In this document: piece after piece, positions 16,880 to 25,622 of the stretch
Layout: every line of letters starts with the position of its first letter
Position numbering within the stretch: position 1 is the stretch's first letter
Assembly (NCBI RefSeq): GCF_017355525.1
Contig: NZ_CP067395.1
Span: 310,001-374,000 of the forward strand
Reading direction: 5' to 3'
DNA: 64,000 bases
DNA from: Lysobacter enzymogenes
GTDB lineage: Bacteria; Pseudomonadota; Gammaproteobacteria; Xanthomonadales; Xanthomonadaceae
Translations under genes and position numbers: made by a program
Notes under the pieces: generated by a model
The model's input: the letters and a program-made list of their open reading frames with translations, nothing else
What the model was told of the DNA's origin: nothing
Databases searched by the model: none

Positions 16880-18406
16880 ATGGCCCGTTCCCGTCTTGTC
16901 CGCGCGTGCGCCGTACTGCTGCTCGCGGTCGCGCTCGCCGCCGGCTGCGCCGCGCATGCCGGCTCCGTCGCGCCCACCGTCGCCGATTCCGCCGCCTCGC
17001 ATCGCCCGTACGACTTCGGCCACGCGTGGCCCGATTACCGCCAGCGCCAATCGCGCCTGCCGCTGCGCTACGAAGCGATCGAGCGCGTGCGCCTGGACGG
17101 CGCGGAGAAACGCAGCTACCGGCTGTACTCGCAGAGCTGGCCGGAAACCGGCGGCGCCGATCCGGCGCAATGGAGCCATCGCGTCGATCTGTACGTGCCC
17201 GATGCGGCGCGGCCGAAGTCGGCGCTGCTGGTGATCAACAACGGCACCAATCGCGCCAACGGCAGCGACCCGCAGCGCCCGCCCGGCGATTTCGACGAGG
17301 CGCTGGCGCTGGAAACCGCGCTCGCGACCCAGACCATCGTCGTCTCGGTGTCCGACGTCCCCAACCAGTACCTCACGTTGCCCGGCGAAGCGCCGAAGAA
17401 AGAGGACGTGCTCGTCGCCGCGACCTGGCGCCGCTTCCTCGACGAACCCAACGCCGCCAACGCGACCGTGCCGCTGCACGTGCCGATGGCCGAGAGCGCG
17501 GTCAAGGCGATGGACCTGGCCCAGCGCGAACTGGCGCCGTGGCGGCTGCGCTCGTTCGTGGTCACCGGCGCGTCCAAGCGCGGCTGGGCGGCGTGGCTGA
17601 CCGCGATCGGCGATCCGCGGGTCAGCGCGATCGTGTCGTACGTGATCGACATGCGGATCGCGCCGTTGATCGGCCACATCAACCGCGCGTATGGCGGCGG
17701 CTGGCCGATCGCGTTGCAGCCCTACTATCAGGAAGGCGTCACCCGGCGTTACCAGGAGCCCGCGTTCGCGCAGCTGATGCAGGTCGAGGATCCGTACGCT
17801 TATCTGCGCGGGCCTTACCGCTCCAGGCTGGCGATTCCCAAATACGTGGTCAGCGCGAGCGGCGACGATTTCTTTCCGCCCGACGCGCAGCGCCTGTACG
17901 TCGACGATCTGCCCGGCGCGACCGCGTTGCGCGCGGCGCCGAACTCCGATCACGGCGGCATCCGCCGGCATATCCGCGAGACCCTGATTCCGGCTTTGCG
18001 GCGCTGGAACCGGCAGCAGGCGCTGCCGCGGGTGCAGGCGCGGCTGAGCGAGCGCGACGGCCGTCTGAGCCTGAGCGCGCGCGCGTCCGAGCGTCCGGTG
18101 TCGGCGCGGCTGTGGCTGGCCGAGAATCCGGATTCGCGCGATTTCCGCTTCGCTTGCGGCGTGCGCTACCGCGAACAGGCGCTGGACCTGCGCCGCGGCG
18201 CGGTCGACGCGGCGCTGGCCAAGCCGGCGCGCGGCTGGGGCGCGGCCTTCGTCGAGTTCTCGTTCGCCGACGGTTTCGTCGCCACCTCGCCGGTGTTCGT
18301 CTATCCCGAGCGCGAGTTCCCGAGCCAGCCGCCGGCCAACGGCAGCGGCGCCTGCATCACCCTGCCGCCGCACGCCGCGGCTGCGCCGGCGCCGGCGAAC
18401 GGGTAG
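16880..18406 (+). CDS. PhoPQ-activated pathogenicity-related (PqaA-type) protein
   Basis: A 508-residue exported protein with a lipobox-like LAAGCAAHAG end to the signal peptide. The body matches the PqaA family: LLVINNGTNRA, a VVTGASKRGWAAWLTAIGD segment containing the GASKRG nucleophile-elbow-like motif, then VISYVID-like and GDDFFPPDAQRLYVDDLPG. The fold is alpha/beta-hydrolase-like; in Salmonella PqaA is PhoPQ-activated, but its reaction is unclear. The C-terminal 130 residues form a beta-rich extra domain. The next gene starts 30 bases later. Confidence 0.8.
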   Translation: MARSRLVRACAVLLLAVALAAGCAAHAGSVAPTVADSAASHRPYDFGHAWPDYRQRQSRLPLRYEAIERVRLDGAEKRSYRLYSQSWPETGGADPAQWSHRVDLYVPDAARPKSALLVINNGTNRANGSDPQRPPGDFDEALALETALATQTIVVSVSDVPNQYLTLPGEAPKKEDVLVAATWRRFLDEPNAANATVPLHVPMAESAVKAMDLAQRELAPWRLRSFVVTGASKRGWAAWLTAIGDPRVSAIVSYVIDMRIAPLIGHINRAYGGGWPIALQPYYQEGVTRRYQEPAFAQLMQVEDPYAYLRGPYRSRLAIPKYVVSASGDDFFPPDAQRLYVDDLPGATALRAAPNSDHGGIRRHIRETLIPALRRWNRQQALPRVQARLSERDGRLSLSARASERPVSARLWLAENPDSRDFRFACGVRYREQALDLRRGAVDAALAKPARGWGAAFVEFSFADGFVATSPVFVYPEREFPSQPPANGSGACITLPPHAAAAPAPANG

Positions 18407-18436
18407 GCTGTCGCCGGATCCAGGGAGAGGACAGGC

Positions 18437-19036
18437 ATGAGTTCGAGCAGGTTCGGGGCCGCGCGCGCTGCGTTCGCGGCGGTATCGGTCGTATCCGTCA
18501 TGGCGTTGATCGGCTGCGTTGCCGCGGACGCGCCGCAAAGCGCCGCACAGCCGGCGCCGCCTGCGCCGCCGCCGGTCGCGGCGGCCGCGCCGGCCTTCGA
18601 TTTCGAAGCCTGGATCGCCGCCAACGCGAGTTGCAAGGGCGACTACATCGCCGACTTGCAGGACGCGCAGTTCGCCCGGCGCCTGCGCGCGGCGGGCGTC
18701 GGCATCAGCGACGACGCCAGCGTCGGCGAGGTCGGCGTCGGCTCGGGCACGCTGACGCCGGCGCGTCCGGTGCGTTTGCACGGGTTCCCGGTGCGTCAGG
18801 TGAGCTACTACTTCGACAGCGGCGCGATGTTCGCGGTGCAGGTCGACGCCAGCGCCGAACAGGCGCGCGCGGCGATCGGCGCGCAGGCCTTGCCGGCGGT
18901 GTACCGCGACGATTACCGCGAAGGCGTGCCGACCGCGGCCGCGAGCGAGGACGTGCCGATGCCGGACATTCAGTTCGTACGCGCGGGCAAGCGGCCGGGG
19001 ACGCAGGAGATCGGGTGCGCGGCGTTCGATGGTTGA
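18437..19036 (+). CDS. Putative lipoprotein of unknown function
   Basis: A 199-residue protein with a signal peptide ending in a lipobox (MALIGCVAAD), an Ala/Pro-rich linker, and a globular part with two cysteines (ANASCKGDY, EIGCAAF). It follows the PqaA-type gene after 30 bases, with GGGAGAGGACAGGC just before the ATG, so the two are likely one operon. I do not recognise the globular domain. Confidence 0.65.
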   Translation: MSSSRFGAARAAFAAVSVVSVMALIGCVAADAPQSAAQPAPPAPPPVAAAAPAFDFEAWIAANASCKGDYIADLQDAQFARRLRAAGVGISDDASVGEVGVGSGTLTPARPVRLHGFPVRQVSYYFDSGAMFAVQVDASAEQARAAIGAQALPAVYRDDYREGVPTAAASEDVPMPDIQFVRAGKRPGTQEIGCAAFDG

Positions 19037-19077
19037 GTCGTTGCTGGGGTAGGCGGGGTTCGGCGTAGTTGGGTTTT

Positions 19078-19142
19078 CGCGGTCGCGGCTCGCGCCGCTC
19101 CTACATGGGCTGCCTGTAGGAGCGGCGCGAGCCGCGACCGCG
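19078..19142. repeat. REP-like GTAG palindrome, family 1
   Basis: Perfect 28-base inverted arms (first arm ends GCCGCTCCTACA, second begins TGTAGGAGCGGC) around a 9-base spacer. It lies between the convergent lipoprotein and chitinase genes and could form a very stable hairpin. Further copies of the family lie at 33101, 35308, 38161, 40813 and 41471. Confidence 0.9.
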
Positions 19143-19201
19143 ACGCTACGCCCACTGCGCAACCACGCCCGACCGCCGCAGCGGCCGGGCGCAGCCGCCC
19201 C

Positions 19202-20152
19202 TCAACACTGCAGGTTGTTGCCCGTCGGCACGCCGAGGATCGCGGTGAAGCTGCGGTAGTTCGCGACCCGGTTGAGCATCTGCTGGTGGCCGACGCCGCT
19301 GGCGTTGCACTCGATCCCGCCGTTGATCGCGCGGATGGTCTCGCCGAACGCGCGCAGGTTGACCATCGCCTGGTGCGGGGTGTTGCTGGCGGCGCCGCGT
19401 TGGGTCATCCAGTACCACAGCGCGGTCTGCCAAGAAATCGCCGCGTTGGTCGCGACCCAGTCTGGGTTGTTGAGCAGGTCCAGGCCGAGCGCGTTGCCGG
19501 CGGAGGCGTAGTTGTAGTTCCAGCTCAGCTGGATCGGGCCGCGTCCGTAGTACTGCTTGCCGCCGCAGCTGCCGGCCGGCTGGCAGTAATGGTCCCAGTT
19601 GGCCTGGTTCTGCTCGCGGATGTGCACCAGCCCGCCGGTCTCGTGGTGGACGTTGGCCAGGAACGCGGCCGCTTCCTGGCGCGCGACGGTGTCGCCGCCG
19701 TCCTTGGCGAAGCCCGGATACGAGCGCAGCGCCGCGATCAGGCCGGCGTAGGTGTAGAACGAGTTGCGGTTCGGGAACATCTGGTTGAACTGCGCCTCGC
19801 TGACGACGAAGCCGCCCGGCGCCGGGCCGCTGTCGCAGGTGGTCGGCTGCCAGTACCAAGTGCTGATGGTCGGGTCGGTGCCGTCGCTGCCGTTGCTGCC
19901 GACGTTGACCAGCTTGTAGAACTGGTTGTTCGGCGGATAGCGCACGATGGTGCCGAGGGTGTAGTTGACCCCGCGGGTCCAGTCGACGTAATTGCAGGCG
20001 GCCAGGGTCGAGGCGGCGGGCGCGAGCCCGGCCTCGGCCGGCGCCTGCGGCGCGGCCAGGACGTTGTGCGCGCACAGCAGGCCGAACAGGCCGGCGGCGC
20101 GGACGAGGGCGGTACGGGAGCGGAGCGTGAGCGAAACCAGGTGCTTGGGCAT
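19202..20152 (-). CDS. Secreted GH19 chitinase with chitin-binding domain
   Basis: A 316-residue exported enzyme. After the signal peptide, residues about 53-106 form a small aromatic-rich carbohydrate-binding module (VDWTRGVNYTLGTIVRY ... STWYWQPTTC). The GH19 catalytic domain follows: SFYTYAGLIAALRSYPGF, HHETGG with the likely acid Glu171, and YYGRGPIQLSWNYNY, the family's chitin-binding cleft motif. It hydrolyses chitin with inversion. This fits a fungus-attacking or predatory life style. The start at 20152 gives a signal peptide. Confidence 0.92.
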   Translation of the reverse strand: MPKHLVSLTLRSRTALVRAAGLFGLLCAHNVLAAPQAPAEAGLAPAASTLAACNYVDWTRGVNYTLGTIVRYPPNNQFYKLVNVGSNGSDGTDPTISTWYWQPTTCDSGPAPGGFVVSEAQFNQMFPNRNSFYTYAGLIAALRSYPGFAKDGGDTVARQEAAAFLANVHHETGGLVHIREQNQANWDHYCQPAGSCGGKQYYGRGPIQLSWNYNYASAGNALGLDLLNNPDWVATNAAISWQTALWYWMTQRGAASNTPHQAMVNLRAFGETIRAINGGIECNASGVGHQQMLNRVANYRSFTAILGVPTGNNLQC

Positions 20153-20578
20153 GACGATTCCTCAGGGTTGGCGGTGCCGGTTCCCCCCAAGGCGCGTCGC
20201 GGCGGATGCGCGATGCGTCGACTGCGTTGGCGATGGTGTCGTTATCGGTATGCGGCGCTCAGAACGCCCGCCGCGGCCGGTGCGATATCCGGCCGTCGCC
20301 GCGCGGGGCGGCGGAGCGGGCGCGCTGGCGATGCGCCTGGAGCCGAATGTAACGGCGCGATGAAGCTGAATTCGTGCGCCGGTCGCGGAAGGCGCGCGGC
20401 CGCCGTTGCGGATTCGCAAGATACGCCGGGCAATCGCCCCAAGCGCGATAGCGGTCGCAGTTGCGCTGCGATGCGACAACCGTTTTACGCCGCGGCGCGG
20501 TATAAGGCCGCTGTGGCTTGGCGGCGTCGCCGTCCGGGCCCGGTCCTTGGCCAGGCCGCGCGGCGGCGAGGTGCAGCG
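20153..20578. other. Intergenic region with no recognised gene
   Basis: About 425 bases between the divergent chitinase and lipoprotein genes. Promoters are expected but I cannot define them. No repeats or RNA genes seen. Confidence 0.4.
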
Positions 20579-21265
20579 ATGAAGCGCAGTGCGATCGTGG
20601 GAATTGTGGCGTTGTCGGCGGCGCTGTCGGCCGGTTGCGGCAAGGGCGGCATCGGTGGCAACGGCAGCGCCGAAAGCGAGGCGCCGCCGCAGCGCGCCGG
20701 CAAGCCGCTGGATCCGGCCGAAACCGCGCAGCGCCTGGTCAAGATGCGCGCGCAGGCGCTCGGCGGCGACCAGCAGGGGCTGCAACAGAACCTGCAGCAG
20801 CTCAATCAGGACTTCAACCGTTCGATCAAGCTCGCCGACCCGAGCAAGCGCGTCGACCGCGAGAACGCGCGGATCGCCGCGCGCAGCGTCAAGGGCGTGC
20901 GTTCGGTGGTGTGGATCGACAACGAGAACCTGTTCGCCATCGTCGGCCACAACGCCGAACGCAGCTACGATACGGTCGATGCGATCTGCCGCCAGCTCGA
21001 ACCCTTGGGCGACACGCTCGGGGTCGTGGTCAACCTGCAAAGCGGCGCGGCGCGCAACGGCGACGAACTGGAAATCCTCAGCCGCAACTGCCAGCTGCCG
21101 CCGGGCGAGCGGGCCATGCTGCAGCCCAATCGCCAAGTGGACGCGCTGCCGCCGCAGATGCGCGCCCAGCACCGCGCCAACGCCGACGCCGCGCGCCGCG
21201 CCGAGCGCGCCGACGAGCGCGCCGAGAGCGACCGCATCATCCAGTCCAACACGCCGGAGATGTAA
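20579..21265 (+). CDS. Putative lipoprotein
   Basis: A 228-residue protein. Its N-terminus MKRSAIVGIVALSAALSAGC is a lipoprotein signal with the Cys at residue 20. The globular part (about 60-170) includes LQQNLQQLNQDFNRSIKL and VKGVRSVVWIDNENLFAIV; the last 40 residues are charged and probably a helix (HRANADAARRAERADERAES). The start codon lies far inside a longer open frame but is the one that produces the lipoprotein signal. Function unknown. Confidence 0.65.
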   Translation: MKRSAIVGIVALSAALSAGCGKGGIGGNGSAESEAPPQRAGKPLDPAETAQRLVKMRAQALGGDQQGLQQNLQQLNQDFNRSIKLADPSKRVDRENARIAARSVKGVRSVVWIDNENLFAIVGHNAERSYDTVDAICRQLEPLGDTLGVVVNLQSGAARNGDELEILSRNCQLPPGERAMLQPNRQVDALPPQMRAQHRANADAARRAERADERAESDRIIQSNTPEM

Positions 21266-21330
21266 GCTCCGAGGCTGTACGCGGCCGCGCGATGCGGGAC
21301 AATGGCCGCCCCACAGCAGCGAGGTGAAGC

Positions 21331-21678
21331 ATGATCCAGCGATTCGACGTAGGCGCGCGCCTGTCGGAAATGGCGGTCTACAACGGCGTGGCCTATCTGG
21401 CCGGGCAGGTGCCCGACAGCGTGGACCTCGACATCGGCGGCCAGACCCGCGAGACCCTGGCCTCGATAGACGCGCTGCTGGCGCGCGCGGGCACCGACAA
21501 GAGCCGGATCCTGATGGCGCAGATCTTCCTCGCCGACATGGCCGACTTCGACGGCATGAATGCGGTGTGGGACGCCTGGGTCGTGCCGGGCCAGACGCCG
21601 CCGCGCGCGACCGTGCAGGCGCCGTTGGCCAATGCCAAGTACCGGGTCGAAATCGTGGTGACCGCGGCGGTGGGCTGA
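21331..21678 (+). CDS. RidA-family protein
   Basis: A 115-residue single-domain RidA/YjgF/YER057c member: MAVYNGVAYLAGQVP at the N-terminus, and PPRATVQAPLANAKYRVEIV containing the family's conserved Arg that binds the substrate carboxylate, with the Glu following. RidA proteins deaminate reactive enamine/imine intermediates from PLP enzymes. It is likely cytoplasmic and trimeric, and stands alone 65 bases after the lipoprotein gene. Confidence 0.85.
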   Translation: MIQRFDVGARLSEMAVYNGVAYLAGQVPDSVDLDIGGQTRETLASIDALLARAGTDKSRILMAQIFLADMADFDGMNAVWDAWVVPGQTPPRATVQAPLANAKYRVEIVVTAAVG

Positions 21679-21695
21679 GCCCCGGGTTGGTTTCC

Positions 21696-21851
21696 GGGAG
21701 GGCCTTCAGGCCCGATGCGTTCGTGTTGGATCGCAGCGATGCTAGCGGAAAGCGTCGGACCTGAAGGCCCTCCCACAGTAGCGATGTGCCCGTTCGAAGC
21801 ACGGCGGATTGCGCGTCGGAGCTCTTGTGGGAGGGCTTCAGCCCCGACGCT
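21696..21851. repeat. REP-like elements, family 2 (GGGAGGGCTTCAGGCCC type)
   Basis: Two inverted arms at 21696-21717 and 21755-21774 (GGGAGGGCCTTCAGGCCC against TGAAGGCCCTCCC), plus a third copy at 21826-21851, in the gap between ridA and the effector gene. Related copies are at 44537, 48501 and 60915. Confidence 0.8.
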
Positions 21852-21926
21852 CTCGTTCCCGTCATCGCGATCCACAGCGGTCGCCGCACCGCAGCGAGCG
21901 CATGTTCCGGCGGCCTCGCCAGACGC

Positions 21927-23174
21927 TCAAACCTGCCTCGGCGCGCTCGACTGCGCCGCCGCCGGCTGCGCGTGTGCGGGCGCCATCGCCTGCGCATCCT
22001 GCGCGAGCGCGCGCGTACTCTCCTGCACGCTCTGCGCACAGGCCTGGGCCTTGTCCGCGACCGCGCGCCGGTGCGAAGGATCGTGCGGGTCGCCTTCGAC
22101 CGCGAACAGGCGGCGTCCGTCGGGGCTCAGCAACACATGGTCGATGCGTTGCAGCCCGCCGATGCGCGCCTCGTAGGCCATCGTCGCGGCCGCGCGCTGC
22201 CGGTCTTCGCGCTGGCCGAACGCGTCGCCGAACTTTTCCAGCGCGGCGCTGGCTTGCAGGTACAAGGCGTGGTCCGGATGGCCGCGCTGGTCCAGGCGCG
22301 GACCTTGCGGCGCCTGCGCGGATTGCGCGGCGACGGCGGCGTCCAGCGCGCGCAGCGTCGATGCGTCCAGCCGGCCGTCGTCGTGCAAGCCGCGTTCGCG
22401 TTGGAACGCCTGCAAGGCCTCGCGGCTGCGCGCGCCGAGCCGCCCGTCGAGCTCCAGCGGCCGTCCCTCGCGGTCGCCGATGCCGAGCGCGTTGAGCGCG
22501 GCCTGGGCGCGTTCGACCTCGGCCGAGCGCGGCGCCTGCGCGCGTTCGTGGCGATCCGGCGCGCGGCCTTCGGCCAGCGCGACCAGGTCTTGCTTCTCGT
22601 GGCGCGCGCGATTGCGCAACCCTTCCCACGCCTCCGGCGAGCTGCGGAACAGGCGCTCGGTGTGATGCAGCTTGTAGTCCTGGATCGCTTCGACGATATC
22701 GCGGTCGGACAAGCGGTCGAGGCGGTAATCCGGGCCGAATTTCTCCTTGAGCCCTTTCTCGACGATGCCCGGCGTCAGCGCGCGCAACTGCACCGAGGTG
22801 CTCCACAGCGCGTCCTGCACGGCCGGGCCGCGATCGCGCAGGTCGATGCCGCGCGCCTTGAGCCGGTCGCGCTCGGCTTCGTAGTGGCTGCTCTTGATGT
22901 ATTCGTGCTGGTCCGCGGCGAACCCCGGGTCGGTGCGCGCGAGCTCTTTCCAGCGGGCGTTGAACGCGGGCGTGGCCGGCGTCAGCCCGGCGAAGCGGTC
23001 GCGGTAGTCGGACTGCTGCAGGTACTCGCGCAGCGTCCCGGCGCGCGAGGACAGCTGATAGGCGCCGTAGGACACGCCGCCGTGATCGCCGTTGCCGGTC
23101 GATACCGTCGCCGCGCCGCGGCCGCCGGTCTCGTAATGCTCGGACGTGCTGCCGAGTTTCCAGTCCTTGGTCAT
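21927..23174 (-). CDS. Xanthomonadales T4SS effector: muramidase-like + PG-binding + XVIPCD
   Basis: A 415-residue protein. Residues 1-170 form a lysozyme/muramidase-like region with HYETGG (Glu15 as catalytic candidate), GGVSYGAYQLSS and VQDALWSTSVQ. Residues about 217-280 match a PG_binding_1 domain (LDGRLGARSREALQAFQRERG). Residues about 296-391 match the XVIPCD secretion domain: GHPDHALYLQASA, IDHVLLSPDGRRLFAVEGDP and HDPSHRRA, with a Gln-rich tail. XVIPCD recruits effectors to VirD4 of antibacterial type IV systems in Xanthomonas relatives. There is no signal peptide, as expected for this route. The start has AAGGAACC upstream. The LprI-like gene directly upstream is the likely immunity gene. 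Confidence 0.9.
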   Translation of the reverse strand: MTKDWKLGSTSEHYETGGRGAATVSTGNGDHGGVSYGAYQLSSRAGTLREYLQQSDYRDRFAGLTPATPAFNARWKELARTDPGFAADQHEYIKSSHYEAERDRLKARGIDLRDRGPAVQDALWSTSVQLRALTPGIVEKGLKEKFGPDYRLDRLSDRDIVEAIQDYKLHHTERLFRSSPEAWEGLRNRARHEKQDLVALAEGRAPDRHERAQAPRSAEVERAQAALNALGIGDREGRPLELDGRLGARSREALQAFQRERGLHDDGRLDASTLRALDAAVAAQSAQAPQGPRLDQRGHPDHALYLQASAALEKFGDAFGQREDRQRAAATMAYEARIGGLQRIDHVLLSPDGRRLFAVEGDPHDPSHRRAVADKAQACAQSVQESTRALAQDAQAMAPAHAQPAAAQSSAPRQV

Positions 23175-23222
23175 TAGCGTGGTTCCTTGTCGCGTGGTGG
23201 GTGTGGGGGCGCGGCGTCGGCG

Positions 23223-23651
23223 TCAGCGCAGGCGGTCGAGTTGCGCCTGCAATTGCGCGGCGCGTTCGGCGGTCCGGCGCGTGCGGCAGCTGTCGGCGTC
23301 GAACAACTGCCCTTGTCCCGGCGCCGCGCCCGGATCGCAGTCGCGGTCGCGCTGCCGGATCCAGGCGCGCTGGCGCTCGCGCAGCGTCGCGGCTTCGCTC
23401 GCCGGCAAGTGCGCGACGAGGCGGCGGTACGTCTCGTTGAGGCGGCGATCCTGCCAGGCATGCTCCTCGTCGATGCAGTCCTGCATCGCGGGCGCGACGC
23501 CGCCGCTGGCATCGAGGCAGCGTTGGTACTGCGGCCGCAGGACGCTGGCGTGCGCGCTCCCCGCGTTCTTGCGCGCCGGCGCGGCGACGCAGGTCGCGCA
23601 GGCGAGAATGAGGGAAAGAGGAAGGACGAAAACGACGTGCTTCGCAGGCAT
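23223..23651 (-). CDS. LprI/DUF1311 lysozyme-inhibitor-like protein, probable immunity
   Basis: A 142-residue exported protein with a signal peptide (MPAKHVVFVLPLSLILACATCVAA, written in parts: hydrophobic core VLPLSLILACATC). The mature part fits DUF1311/LprI: CLDASGG, MQDCIDEEHAWQDRRLNETY, ERQRAWIRQRDRDCDP and SCRTRRTAERAAQL, with paired cysteines. LprI-type proteins inhibit lysozyme. It lies 48 bases upstream of the muramidase-like effector on the same strand, so protection of the producer's own cell wall in the periplasm is the best guess. It is also 59 bases after the DUF4189 gene, so all four minus-strand genes may be one transcript. Confidence 0.82.
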   Translation of the reverse strand: MPAKHVVFVLPLSLILACATCVAAPARKNAGSAHASVLRPQYQRCLDASGGVAPAMQDCIDEEHAWQDRRLNETYRRLVAHLPASEAATLRERQRAWIRQRDRDCDPGAAPGQGQLFDADSCRTRRTAERAAQLQAQLDRLR

Positions 23652-23710
23652 GGGACACCGTCTTGATGAGAGGGGCGCGGGCGGTTCGCGTTGCGGGATT
23701 CGAACCATCC

Positions 23711-24178
23711 TCAGAGTTGGCTGCAGGCGGCGTACCTGATGCGGCATTCGCGGCCCTGCGCATAGCCGGCGCAATCGCTCAGCGCGGCGTCGACGGCGGC
23801 TTCGCGGGTGGGGCGGACCATCGCCACCGCGGTCGCGCCGTCGGACGCCTGGGCTACGCATTGGTCGCCGTAGGTCACCGTCAGCTTGCAGCGCTCGCCG
23901 CCGTTCTCGCGGCATCGGCGCAGCGCTTCGCGCGTCGCCTGGATGCGGTAGCGGCGCGAATCGGACTCGCCCCAATGGCCCCGGCCGTCGCCGGCGATCG
24001 CGCCCCAGCGTTGCGTCCATTGCACGGGCGCGGGTTGCTCGGGGATCGGGGCGCAGCCGATGTAGCCGCCTCCGCTTGGATTGTTCTGGTAGTAGCCCGC
24101 CGGACAGCCGCCTTGAGCGGTGGCTGCGCCGACTACAGCGTAGAAGAGTACGGCGAGCGACCAAGGCTTTGATTTCAT
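23711..24178 (-). CDS. Exported DUF4189 protein (copy 1)
   Basis: A 155-residue protein with a signal peptide (LAVLFYAVVGAATAQ), a Cys-Pro-rich segment (GGCPAGYYQNN), then the DUF4189 core: RWGAIAGDGRGHWGESDS, ALRRCRENGGERCKLTVTY, DQCVAQA, and CRIRYAACSQL. Six or more cysteines suggest disulfides in the periplasm. The gene follows virB6 by 30 bases, an arrangement repeated at 28.0-29.6 kb, which suggests a role connected with the secretion system. Whether it is an immunity protein, a pilus-associated part or something else is not known. Confidence 0.8.
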   Translation of the reverse strand: MKSKPWSLAVLFYAVVGAATAQGGCPAGYYQNNPSGGGYIGCAPIPEQPAPVQWTQRWGAIAGDGRGHWGESDSRRYRIQATREALRRCRENGGERCKLTVTYGDQCVAQASDGATAVAMVRPTREAAVDAALSDCAGYAQGRECRIRYAACSQL

Positions 24179-24208
24179 ATTTCCTCTGCGATCAGCGCGT
24201 GAGTGAGT

Positions 24209-25261
24209 TCAGCGGAACGGGCCGCTCGGATGCGAGGGCGGCGCGGTGCGGGCACCGCCGGCATCGCGTTCGTAATGGCCGCCGGATGCGGGAAGTCCGC
24301 TTCCGCGCGAGCCAGGGTCAGGCGGCGGCGAGCGGCCGCCGATCTGGGAGAGGCTGCTGAAGCTGCCGACAGTTCCCTGAAAGAACATCGCCGCCGCCGG
24401 CGGCACGGTCACCAGCAGCACCGACATCAGCAGCCCGATGCCGCCTTGCTGCATCGCCTGCGCCGTCAACCCTTCGCTGTTGTCGCCGAGCACGCCGGCG
24501 ATCTTCGACACCCACAACGCCACCGCGACCTTCGCCAGCAGCTTCATCGTCATCGCCGTGACCACGCTCAGCGTCGCCATCGAAAACAGCGTGCCGAGGC
24601 CGTACATCAGCCATTTGCGGAACAGATCCTTGGTCTGCTCGAAGATCAGGCACAGCACGAACAGCGGGCCGAGGCCGACGAACAGGGCGAGGGTGAACTT
24701 GTAGAGCAGCAGCATCGCCCCGGCGACCATCGGCGGCCCGGCCGTGCCGAGCCCGGCGAACAGCAGCGCCTGCTGCTTGCGCGCCTGCAGCGCTTCGTCG
24801 CCGTCGGGCACCTGGATCGCGTCGATGGCGTTGAGCGCGACCTGCATGTAGGCGAGGTTGCGGTCGATGGCGTCGGCGCTGGAGCCGGTTTGCGCGGTGA
24901 ACAGCGTGTGGATCTCGCGATCCAGGTCCTGGGTCAGGAACCGGTGCAGCGGCGCGCCGCCGACCGACATCGTGGTCGCGACCGCGACGATGCAGACGAT
25001 GCGCGCGCCGCCGACCACCAGCCCCATCATCGGCTCGCGCGACTGGCCGGTGACCATGCGGTAACCGGCGATCATCACCCACAGCGTGACCAGCACCTGG
25101 GCGATGCCGGCGGCCCAGGCCATCATCCGCCGCATCAGCCCGAGACCGAAGCTGTCGATCTCATGGCTGAAGTAGTCGTTGACCAGCTTGAAGAACACGT
25201 AGTCGCCGATGCCTTGCGCCTGCGGCAGCAGCCAGTGGAGCAGCGATGCGGTGGTGGGCAT
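24209..25261 (-). CDS. virB6: VirB6-type inner-membrane T4SS protein (copy 1)
   Basis: A 350-residue polytopic protein: IAQVLVTLWVMIAGYRMVTG, IVCIVAVATTMSVGG, MLLLYKFTLALFVGLGPLFV, LFSMATLSVVTAMTMK and GLLMSVLLVTVPPAAAMFF are membrane segments typical of VirB6/TrbL. VirB6 forms part of the inner-membrane pore of type IV systems. The sequence QGIGDYVFFKLVNDYF near the N-terminus and the C-terminal Pro/Gly-rich tail are shared in layout with copy 2. Close similarity to copy 2 is visible by eye across the whole length, except for the C-terminal tail. No RBS oddity noted. Confidence 0.85.
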   Translation of the reverse strand: MPTTASLLHWLLPQAQGIGDYVFFKLVNDYFSHEIDSFGLGLMRRMMAWAAGIAQVLVTLWVMIAGYRMVTGQSREPMMGLVVGGARIVCIVAVATTMSVGGAPLHRFLTQDLDREIHTLFTAQTGSSADAIDRNLAYMQVALNAIDAIQVPDGDEALQARKQQALLFAGLGTAGPPMVAGAMLLLYKFTLALFVGLGPLFVLCLIFEQTKDLFRKWLMYGLGTLFSMATLSVVTAMTMKLLAKVAVALWVSKIAGVLGDNSEGLTAQAMQQGGIGLLMSVLLVTVPPAAAMFFQGTVGSFSSLSQIGGRSPPPDPGSRGSGLPASGGHYERDAGGARTAPPSHPSGPFR

Positions 25262-25622
25262 GATTCAGTCCGTTGAGCGGGCGACGCCGTGCGGGTCCGA
25301 TCGGCGGGCCGTTGCGGCGGGCGCCGGCTTCAGCCATTCGACGGTGTTTTCTTGTGCACGTTCGGGTTGTCGATTCGGGCGCAGTTAAACCTGCAACTTC
25401 GGCTAAATCAATAGCCAACTTTCAGTTGCGTAGGTGTGGGTACAGAAACTGTGCCGTCGACAGACGCGGCGTCATCGAAAGAAACAGCGCTGCCGACCCA
25501 TGCGACGGCGGCGACGCTGACCGGCGCGGCCAGCGCATGCTCAGGCGGCGAACCAGGATCCGGCCAAGCGCAGGGCGGGGTGCGTGCGCGACGGTCCTCG
25601 CGGCGACGCGCAGCCTGGTCGC
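25262..25622. other. Intergenic region with no recognised gene
   Basis: About 360 bases between virB6 copy 1 and the YafY gene. The segment 25370-25450 is AT-richer than average and may contain the promoter for the virB6-DUF4189-lprI-effector unit. I see no remnant of a virB gene here. Confidence 0.4.
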
